A stretch of 18,623 nt of DNA. It comes from JAZKFT01 sp043760535 (lineage in GTDB: Bacteria; Bacteroidota; Bacteroidia; Chitinophagales; Chitinophagaceae). The stretch is from assembly GCA_043760535.1 (NCBI GenBank), contig JAYUOV010000058.1:1-18623 (forward strand), read 5' to 3'. The position numbers and the translations under genes were made by a program. Under the pieces are notes generated by a model. The model was given only the letters and a program-made list of their open reading frames with translations, was not told where the DNA came from and made no database searches. Positions 13,354 to 18,623 of the stretch are shown here, piece by piece. Position 1 is the first letter of the stretch, and every line of letters begins with the position of its first letter.

Positions 13354-13872
13354 ATGAAATTATTAAAGTGGCTAACAAATAATCGTACTTTAAAAATTGA
13401 ATACAGAATGGCAGATCATTTAACATCAAAAGAAAGATTCAATTTTATTATTTCTGACACTATAAGTCCATTTCCGAAAGCAAATGGTTACGTAAAAAAG
13501 GCATTAACTTTTTACATAAAATTGGATAATCTAATTTTTGTAATAAACTTTCAAAATAGCCAAGGTAATATCTTTCAAATAAATCAGTTTTACATTAACT
13601 GTGGTATTTACTCAAAAATAATTGATGCAACTATAGGAAAGGATGAGTTGCTTGAACCAAAAGAATATGATTGTCATTATAGAGTGAGAATTTCAAGTAT
13701 CAAAAAAAATAAAATTTACAAGTATGAAATATTAGACTCAACAGAATTAGAATTACTCAAAGCACAATTATTAAACGATTTAGGTGTTACAAACACCCTT
13801 TTTGATAGAATTAACACAACTTCAGATTTGACTGATTTAATGATTGAAACTGACTGTTATGATAAAAAATAG
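13354..13872 (+). CDS. DUF4304-like hypothetical protein
   Basis: This is a 172-aa cytoplasmic protein. The order helix (MKLLKWLTNN...), then GYVKKALTFYIKLDNLIFVINFQNS, then FQINQFYINCGIYSKII, and later EYDCHYRVRI follows the pattern of the DUF4304 family (hydrophobic GF/Y.KKG.TFY, Q.S, F.(I/V)NLG(I/V)Y, CH.R). DUF4304 proteins are uncharacterised; several occur near toxins as putative immunity proteins, but no toxin is visible here. It is AT-rich like the AlbA_2 gene, and starts 50 bases after the displaced aroC end, so it may have been the native downstream neighbour of aroC or a further accessory gene. Confidence 0.65.
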   Translation: MKLLKWLTNNRTLKIEYRMADHLTSKERFNFIISDTISPFPKANGYVKKALTFYIKLDNLIFVINFQNSQGNIFQINQFYINCGIYSKIIDATIGKDELLEPKEYDCHYRVRISSIKKNKIYKYEILDSTELELLKAQLLNDLGVTNTLFDRINTTSDLTDLMIETDCYDKK

Positions 13873-13929
13873 TTTGTTTATCTCATTTCGACAAAAAATA
13901 TCATTAGTCTTCATAAACAAGTTATACGT

Positions 13930-14010
13930 ATGAATACAGTTTGGAGTAAAGACAATCGTTGGTCAAGAATAAAGGACGATTTAAACCAACTGCTAAAAGA
14001 TTACAAATAA
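13930..14010 (+). CDS. Possible short ORF or gene remnant
   Basis: A 26-codon ORF reads MNTVWSKDNRWSRIKDDLNQ-LLKDYK. It looks protein-like (amphipathic, Lys/Asp/Trp) rather than random AT sequence, and might be the tail of a lost gene. No promoter or partner is evident. The rest of 13873-14241 holds no gene: only a TAATTTTG box (14069-14076) and an inverted repeat (14166-14210). Confidence 0.2.
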   Translation: MNTVWSKDNRWSRIKDDLNQLLKDYK

Positions 14011-14068
14011 CATACAACTATTGACAAAATACTTAAAGAAGAATAAGAACCGCCAGATTGTTTAAATA

Positions 14069-14076
14069 TAATTTTG
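14069..14076 (+). promoter_or_regulatory. Candidate -7 box upstream of the polyprenyl synthase
   Basis: TAATTTTG is an exact TAnnTTTG match in the 369-base gap before the prenyltransferase gene. No well-spaced TTG is seen upstream. If used, the 5' untranslated region would be about 160 bases and would contain the 9-bp inverted repeat at 14166-14210. Confidence 0.35.
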
Positions 14077-14165
14077 CCTTTATAATGGAGAATTATTAAT
14101 TGAAAGGCATCGAATTAGAACAAAAACCATATTTTCATAATTGTGTATAGAACAAAGTCACCTCA

Positions 14166-14210
14166 TGGTATAAAAATTGCTCGTTCCCCAAAAATCTAAA
14201 ATTTATACCA
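14166..14210 (+). repeat. Inverted repeat TGGTATAAA / TTTATACCA
   Basis: TGGTATAAA (14166-14174) and TTTATACCA (14202-14210) form a perfect 9-bp inverted repeat with a 27-base spacer, 31 bases before the polyprenyl synthase start. It could be an operator or an mRNA hairpin; AT-richness weakens the case. Confidence 0.4.
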
Positions 14211-14241
14211 CATCTTGCAGCTATAAATTACGAACCACTCC

Positions 14242-15207
14242 ATGCAGTCATTCGAACAATTAGCCGATCAGTTTCAGCAATATTTTGCGGTGGAACATTT
14301 TCCATTAACCACGCCTACGCTGTACGATCCCAACCGGTATTTTTTACAATTGGGCGGCAAGCGGATACGCCCCGTGGCCGTACTAATGGGCAACGAACTC
14401 TTCGATAACATCAACCCCGACGCATGGAAAGTGGCCACAGCCATAGAACTCTTCCACAATTTTACACTCATCCACGACGATATTATGGACGAGGCGCCGC
14501 TTCGCCGTGGTATGGAAACGGTGCACCAGAAATATGGCAATAGTACCGCCCTGCTTGCCGGAGATGTTATGCAGGTGCAGGCTTACGATTACCTCAATCG
14601 TATCAGTACCGATTATCTGCAACGCATCAATAATATTTTTGTCATCACAGCCAGGCAGGTATGCGAAGGGCAGCAACTCGACATGGATTTTGAAAAATCA
14701 GATTCGGTATCGCTACCCGAATACCTGAATATGATTACCATGAAAACATCTGTACTGTTGGCCGCAAGTTTAAAAATAGGTGGCGTACTTGGTGGTGCCA
14801 GCAAAGGCAATACCGAACACCTGTATGAGTTTGGTAAAAATCTGGGCATTGCTTTTCAAATTCAGGATGATTATCTCGATGCCTTTGGCGATCCGGTCAA
14901 ATTTGGTAAACAAGTGGGCGGCGATATTTTGGCCAATAAAAAAACTTTTTTACTGATACATGCTTTAGAAGTGGCCACCGAAAACCAGCAGGCCGAATTA
15001 AAACAACTAATGGCCCAAAACCCTGTTGATAAAGTAGAGAAAGTGTTGGACATTTTTAAAGCCTGCCATGTAGATGTATGGGCAAACGAACTAAAGGGAA
15101 AGTACTATAACGATGCCATGCAACATCTGGAAGAAATAGCGGTGTTAACCAGCCGTAAGGGGCAGCTGCAAGAACTGGCACAATTTCTCATTCAAAGAGA
15201 TTATTAA
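14242..15207 (+). CDS. Trans-polyprenyl diphosphate synthase (FPP/GGPP type)
   Basis: The enzyme elongates allylic diphosphates with isopentenyl diphosphate. It has GGKRIRP (38-44), the first Asp-rich motif LIHDDIMDEAPLRRG (D79, D80, D83), GDVMQVQAY (108-115) and the second Asp-rich motif QIQDDYLDAFGD (D209, D210, D213), then GGDILANKKTFL. Length is 321 aa, as expected. The first motif is DDxxD without the two-residue insertion of many bacterial GGPP synthases, and Phe occupies position -5 (F74) before it, a position that can limit chain length; product length is not certain. Products would feed quinones, undecaprenol or carotenoids. It is probably the first gene of a separate unit with the SET protein. 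Confidence 0.93.
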   Translation: MQSFEQLADQFQQYFAVEHFPLTTPTLYDPNRYFLQLGGKRIRPVAVLMGNELFDNINPDAWKVATAIELFHNFTLIHDDIMDEAPLRRGMETVHQKYGNSTALLAGDVMQVQAYDYLNRISTDYLQRINNIFVITARQVCEGQQLDMDFEKSDSVSLPEYLNMITMKTSVLLAASLKIGGVLGGASKGNTEHLYEFGKNLGIAFQIQDDYLDAFGDPVKFGKQVGGDILANKKTFLLIHALEVATENQQAELKQLMAQNPVDKVEKVLDIFKACHVDVWANELKGKYYNDAMQHLEEIAVLTSRKGQLQELAQFLIQRDY

Positions 15208-15271
15208 ATTGAGTGTCTCCAACCATTAATAAACCAAAATTTTCAATACCATTTTACTATTTTTTTAATCT

Positions 15272-15727
15272 ATGAGTGCTAATAAAAAACAAAAGACCAA
15301 ACAGAAAGTAATTACCCATGGCAAAAAGTATTTGGAAGTTCGCATAGCCGATGGCAAAGGACGCGGGGTTTTTACGGCTAAAAAAATTGAAAGCGGCAAG
15401 TTGATAGAAGAATGCCCCATATTGATGATAGAGATAGATTCTATTTCGCAGTTTGATGGCTTTAAGATGGCCTATTACATTTTTGGTATTGATAATGATA
15501 TTAATAAAGCCGCACTGCTGCTGGGTTTTGGTTCATTGTACAACCATGGCAGCCCATCTAACGCAGAGGCGTATTACAATGAAGAAAAAATGACATTTGA
15601 AATTGCTGCTGTTAGGGAAATAGAGAAAGATGAGGAAATTACCATTAATTATTTCGGCTCTTTTGATACAAAAGGCGACACAGATTTTTTAAAGTACGTA
15701 GAAGAGATGCCAGCGAATGGAGGTTAG
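15272..15727 (+). CDS. SET domain protein, putative protein-lysine methyltransferase
   Basis: This 151-aa protein consists of one SET domain with a basic N-terminal tail (KKQKTKQKV). SET motifs are visible in order: GRGVFTAKKIESGKLI (30-45, the GxG that contacts S-adenosylmethionine), SLYNHGSPSNAEAYY (88-102, matching NHxxxPN with N91, H92 and N97) and EEITINYFG (121-129, matching the ExxxxYG end motif). There is no pre-SET or post-SET cysteine cluster, as in other bacterial single-domain SET proteins. The target is unknown. It lies 64 bases after the polyprenyl synthase on the same strand. Confidence 0.88.
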   Translation: MSANKKQKTKQKVITHGKKYLEVRIADGKGRGVFTAKKIESGKLIEECPILMIEIDSISQFDGFKMAYYIFGIDNDINKAALLLGFGSLYNHGSPSNAEAYYNEEKMTFEIAAVREIEKDEEITINYFGSFDTKGDTDFLKYVEEMPANGG

Positions 15728-15760
15728 TGGTTAGTTACTAGTGGGTAATATAAAAGTAAT
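15726..15760 (+). repeat. Heptamer array of the same family as the one before aroB
   Basis: It has a strict 7-bp register: AGTGGTT, AGTTACT, AGTGGGT, AATATAA, AAGTAAT. The first unit is identical to one in the aroB array on the opposite strand. It overlaps the last codon and stop of the SET gene. The following tract to 15920 is pyrimidine-rich, with TA steps every 7-8 bases and partial 15-bp repeats, and contains no convincing gene before the permease. Confidence 0.55.
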
Positions 15761-15968
15761 AAATACACACTACCCACAATGGAAAAATTCATGTGTATCT
15801 CTCCCTTCAGACTCACCGTATTCTTCTTACAATTTCCTAATCCTTATTCCCCTAATCCCTATCCCCCTAATTTCTATTCCCTATCCCCCTGCTTACTACA
15901 CACCAATCCCCACTTGCTACTATAAAAGGATTCGTGTATTTTAACGCTTTATTCTCAAAAACTACTGC

Positions 15969-17714
15969 ATGTTTAAGTCGCTTTTCCGCACAAAAAATAT
16001 TGATAAGATTGTAGCCGATGCCGCCGCTTTAGAAGAAGGGCATGGCACGGGCTTAAAAAGAGTACTCACAGTAAAAGACCTTACCTTTTTTGGCATTGCT
16101 GCCATATTAGGAGCTGGTAGTTTTAGCAGCCTGGGTGGAGCCGTTTTTAATGGCGGGCCAGGTGTTGTTATTCTTTTTGGCATTACAGCTATTGCTTGTG
16201 CTTTTACCGCTTTTTGTTACAGCGAATTTGCCAGCCGCATACCGGTAGCCGGCAGTGCTTATACCTACGCCTATGCCAGCTTTGGCGAATTGTTTGCCTG
16301 GATTATTGGTTGGGCTTTAATCATGGAATATTCTATCGGCAATATTTATGTGGCTTACAGTTGGAGCGATTACTTTACCTCCTTTTTAGATAAAATAAAT
16401 GTGCACATTCCTGCCTGGCTCAGCACCAGTTATATGGAAGCAAAACATGGCGTGGAAGGCGGCTCTACCAATGTAGATATTAATGCAGCCTGGAACACAG
16501 CGCCCATGTTGGGCAGCCTTAGAATGATACTGGATTTACCGGCTCTAATCATTAATGTGCTCATCACTTACCTGGTGTTTAGGGGTATTAAAGAAAGTCG
16601 GAATTTTAGCAATGTAATGGTGATCCTTAAAATGCTGGTTGTGGGTTTGGTAATTATTGTAGGAGGCTATTTAGTTTTTTCAAATGGGCTTACTTTTAAC
16701 TGGCAACCTGCAAACGATGCTGGTGTAAAATCATTTATGCCCAATGGTTTTGGTGGGGTAATGATGGCAGTAAGCGGCGTTTTCTTTGCCTATATTGGGT
16801 TTGATGCAGTAAGTGTGCTGGCAGAAGAAAGTAAAAATCCGCAACGTGATTTGCCACGTGGCATGATTTTGTCGCTGGTAATTTGCACAGTGGTGTACAT
16901 TTTACTTACCCTTGTTTTAACCGGTGCCGTTAACTACCGCAACTTCGATGGTGTTGGCGATCCACTAGCTTTCATCTTCGAAAAGCAAAACCTGAACGTG
17001 GGCTGGATGCAATTTTTAGTAGCCATTTGTGCCGTAATAGCCATGACGAGTGTACTGCTCGTTTTTCAAATGGGGCAGCCACGTATATGGATGAGTATGA
17101 GCCGTGATGGCCTAATGCCACCTGTGTTCCAGAAGATTCACCCAAAATACAAAACGCCTTCCTTTGCTACCAAAGTAACAGGGCTGGTAGTTGGGATTCC
17201 AATTTTATTTACCGATAAGACCTTTGTGCTGGATTTTACCAGTATTGCCACTTTGTTTGCCTTTGTACTGGTATGCGGTGGCGTTTTGTTATTACCCCGG
17301 CGGGATAAGGAGAAGGGTAAATTCCATATTCCATTTATCAACGGGCAGTTCATTTATCCGGTAATTGTGGTGGCAGCTATTGCTATAGCATACATGCTTT
17401 CCAATACCTATTTCACCAACTTGTTCCATTTTGATTTTAGCGACAATGCTGATTATGTAGCCGGAAAAATCAGTTTTATAACAGTAGCAACGCCTAAAAT
17501 TTCACTCATTGTTTTCTGGCTGCTGTGCTTGTTGCTGGCCGCTATAACTTTCATTAAAAAATATTCCTTAATTCCACTCATGGGCCTCACCACCTGCCTG
17601 TATTTACTCACCGGCATGACATGGGCTAACTGGGCCTGGTTCCTTGCCTGGCTTGCAATAGGTCTTGTAATTTATTTACTGTACGGCTATAAAAAAAGTA
17701 AGTTGGCTTTGTAG
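15969..17714 (+). CDS. APC-family amino acid permease (cationic amino acid transporter type)
   Basis: This is a 581-aa inner-membrane protein with about 12-14 hydrophobic segments. After a cytoplasmic N-terminus (LKRVLTVKDLTFFG) comes the unwound-helix motif GIAAILGAGSFSSLGG, the APC substrate-binding signature. PVAGSAYTYAYASFGELFAW follows as in helix 3, and FFAYIGFDAVSVLAEESKNPQRDLPRG (~270-296) is the conserved loop after helix 6 of the CAT subfamily. QPRIWMSMSRDGLMPP (~370-385) is typical too. Compared with shorter permeases it has extra extracytoplasmic segments (~145-185). It is likely a proton- or gradient-coupled amino acid importer; substrate is not predictable. The TAG stop lies inside a 34-bp palindrome. 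Confidence 0.93.
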   Translation: MFKSLFRTKNIDKIVADAAALEEGHGTGLKRVLTVKDLTFFGIAAILGAGSFSSLGGAVFNGGPGVVILFGITAIACAFTAFCYSEFASRIPVAGSAYTYAYASFGELFAWIIGWALIMEYSIGNIYVAYSWSDYFTSFLDKINVHIPAWLSTSYMEAKHGVEGGSTNVDINAAWNTAPMLGSLRMILDLPALIINVLITYLVFRGIKESRNFSNVMVILKMLVVGLVIIVGGYLVFSNGLTFNWQPANDAGVKSFMPNGFGGVMMAVSGVFFAYIGFDAVSVLAEESKNPQRDLPRGMILSLVICTVVYILLTLVLTGAVNYRNFDGVGDPLAFIFEKQNLNVGWMQFLVAICAVIAMTSVLLVFQMGQPRIWMSMSRDGLMPPVFQKIHPKYKTPSFATKVTGLVVGIPILFTDKTFVLDFTSIATLFAFVLVCGGVLLLPRRDKEKGKFHIPFINGQFIYPVIVVAAIAIAYMLSNTYFTNLFHFDFSDNADYVAGKISFITVATPKISLIVFWLLCLLLAAITFIKKYSLIPLMGLTTCLYLLTGMTWANWAWFLAWLAIGLVIYLLYGYKKSKLAL

Positions 17715-17742
17715 GAACACGCCTCGAGGCGTGTTCCTACAA
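17709..17742 (+). repeat. Perfect 34-bp palindrome over the permease stop codon
   Basis: TTGTAGGAACACGCC is followed by the centre TCGA and then the exact complement arm. The TAG stop (17712-17714) lies in the left arm. No T run follows, so it is not a standard terminator; it resembles a dispersed palindromic element. Confidence 0.85.
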
Positions 17743-17822
17743 TATTAATCGCCGTGGTTGGTGTCCTGTGTTTGATGAAGACACAAGCCATGACAGATAG
17801 ATAAATATTTTTCTTCTGTTAA

Positions 17823-17896
17823 CCAGCTTTTGAGCCCTGATTGGGCGACATTGGTCTCCACAATACTGTGGGGATTCAGCTTATTGCTACTATGAA
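17823..17896 (+). repeat. Dispersed intergenic repeat, copy C
   Basis: It shares CCCTGATTGGGCGACATTGG and TTCAGC-TTATTGCTACTATGAA with copy B. Between them it carries a hairpin, TCTCCACA-ATAC-TGTGGGGA (17855-17874), at the place where copy A has a different hairpin and copy B has none. Confidence 0.6.
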
Positions 17897-17929
17897 ACCA
17901 TTCTAAAATTACCGCTTTAAAATTTCCGC

Positions 17930-17957
17930 CGCCGTGGTCGGTGTCCTCACCGACCAC
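17930..17957 (+). repeat. Hairpin with 10-bp stem, plus direct repeat
   Basis: GTGGTCGGTG-TCCT-CACCGACCAC (17934-17957) is a perfect stem with a 4-nt loop. Its left part, CGCCGTGGTCGGTGTCCT, also occurs at 17750-17767 with one change (T for C) but without the second arm. Confidence 0.8.
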
Positions 17958-18125
17958 TGAATATCGGAGACCTTGCATTAAGTTTTTGGGGAGAGCACAA
18001 CCTTGCTTAAGCTTGCTGAAAGACTTATCAGGAAGCTATTATTTGCCTGTCTCAACTCACAACTTCATCTTAGATTTGCGGTCTGTTTTCTGATGTTGCA
18101 TAATAATAAATTGTAAGCAGTCTAA

Positions 18126-18161
18126 AACCCTGTCAGGGCGAAAGCCAGCCCTGACAGGGTT
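18126..18161 (+). repeat. Hairpin with 14-bp perfect stem
   Basis: AACCCTGTCAGGGC (18126-18139) pairs with GCCCTGACAGGGTT (18148-18161) around the loop GAAAGCCA. The tract 17715-18210 (496 bases) contains no gene, only this and the other palindromes, repeat copy C and the heptamer array. The hairpin may act as a transcription barrier upstream of the last gene. Confidence 0.8.
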
Positions 18162-18166
18162 GCTCA

Positions 18167-18208
18167 AAATCGTAAATCATAAATCATAAATCCAAAATCG
18201 TAATTAAT
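18167..18208 (+). repeat. Heptamer array before the last gene
   Basis: It has six 7-bp units in strict register: AAATCGT, AAATCAT, AAATCAT, AAATCCA, AAATCGT, AATTAAT. It ends 2 bases before the ATG at 18211. Unit sequence differs from the other arrays but period and position match. Confidence 0.7.
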
Positions 18209-18210
18209 AA

Positions 18211-18623
18211 ATGGCTCCCTACATACTCTACTCCGATGGTGCCGGCAATATTTTTGAAGACACCAGCCTGTACGTAACCGGCCGCAGCGGCTGGGATGCG
18301 TTTGAAATACCCGAAGACCATTGGATAGAATTACCCAATGGCGGCAACCTATACGAGCTGCCTGGCCGTCGGGGCATTGGCATAGATGTGGCCACCGGCG
18401 AAATGCGGCTCTGCGAAAAAGGCTGGGCAGTAGCGGCTTTCATACCTCCTGCATATACCGGTTTGTTTTTAGCAGCTTACGAAACGGTGCTGGAAGAGGC
18501 ACCCGTTTTGCCCTTGTTTTGCTACACCGCCGCAGGCTGGTTTAACGAAAAATTTTATGTACCGGCTGTTCGTATAGAGAAGGACATACGCCAGGAATGT
18601 GCTGGTTACGATATTGAAAAAAT
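18211..18623 (+). CDS. Probable radical-SAM-associated protein, N-terminal part (partial)
   Basis: The frame is open from ATG 18211 to the window end (137 codons). It begins MAPYILYSDGAGNIFEDTSL and includes LPGRRGIGIDVATGEMRLCEKGWAVAAFIPPAYTG and FYVPAVRIEKDIRQECAG. I recall this type of N-terminus in a Bacteroidota radical SAM protein family, with the CxxxCxxC cluster motif further downstream; that part is outside the window, so the assignment is tentative. The base composition is GC-richer than the accessory genes and typical of core genes here. It is preceded by the hairpin and heptamer array. Confidence 0.6.
   Translation, partial: MAPYILYSDGAGNIFEDTSLYVTGRSGWDAFEIPEDHWIELPNGGNLYELPGRRGIGIDVATGEMRLCEKGWAVAAFIPPAYTGLFLAAYETVLEEAPVLPLFCYTAAGWFNEKFYVPAVRIEKDIRQECAGYDIEK

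Noticed and set aside
14507..14728. 73-aa + strand ORF inside the polyprenyl synthase gene
   Set aside because: It is a different frame of a gene with both Asp-rich motifs intact; no independent support.
15741..15944. 67-aa ORF on the + strand rich in Pro, Ile and Tyr
   Set aside because: It covers the heptamer array and the pyrimidine-rich tract; the protein is a low-complexity reading of short repeats with no plausible start context.
17745..17978. 77-aa ORF on the - strand
   Set aside because: It is made of repeat copy C, hairpins and direct repeats. The homologous DNA in copies A and B is not open in the same frame, so it is a chance ORF over repeat DNA.

Overview
The window looks like a chromosomal segment from the Bacteroidota, most likely a Chitinophagaceae-type organism. 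I base this on AT-rich intergenic DNA, promoter-like TAnnTTTG boxes, the near absence of Shine-Dalgarno sequences, several TTG starts, and the gene order prephenate dehydratase - aminotransferase - prephenate dehydrogenase - DAHP synthase/chorismate mutase fusion. All supported genes are on the + strand.

Layout. (1) Positions 1-402 hold the C-terminus of a DEAD-box RNA helicase with a DbpA-type RNA-binding domain, closed by a strong terminator. (2) Positions 740-925 are a leader region. It encodes a 30-residue peptide in which 10 of 12 consecutive residues are Phe or Tyr, followed by mutually exclusive antiterminator and terminator pairings. This is a classical attenuator for the aromatic cluster. 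(3) Positions 944-11087 are the aromatic amino acid cluster: pheA, a class I aminotransferase, tyrA, DAHP synthase fused to chorismate mutase, aroB, aroA and aroC. Together these cover the first two committed steps, the last two shikimate steps, and both the Phe and Tyr branches; aroD/aroQ, aroE and aroK are not here. Two gaps hold accessory cargo that looks decayed: a 65-residue ORF plus a gene with two in-frame TAA stops (6557-7288), and a small antitoxin-like gene, a truncated P-loop toxin-like gene and a gene apparently frameshifted at a T7 run (9167-9955). (4) Positions 11226-13094 encode an AlbA_2/HATPase (Schlafen-like) protein. It lies between the real 3' end of aroC and a second, diverged copy of that 3' end, so it was probably acquired through aroC. 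A DUF4304-like gene follows. (5) Positions 14242-17714 carry a trans-polyprenyl diphosphate synthase, a SET-domain protein and an APC-family amino acid permease. (6) Positions 17709-18210 are a gene-free tract packed with palindromes, before the start of a probable radical-SAM-associated protein that runs off the window.

A recurring theme is short-period repeat DNA in the gaps between genes. There are 7-bp or 8-bp tandem arrays, some as inverted pairs, ending close to start codons at the aminotransferase, tyrA, DAHP synthase, aroB and the last gene. There is also a dispersed repeat of about 65-85 bp in three intergenic copies, and a G-rich palindromic element that appears inserted in frame into pheA and aroA.

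All assignments come from reading the sequence and recalling protein families. No database search, structure prediction or folding calculation was run.
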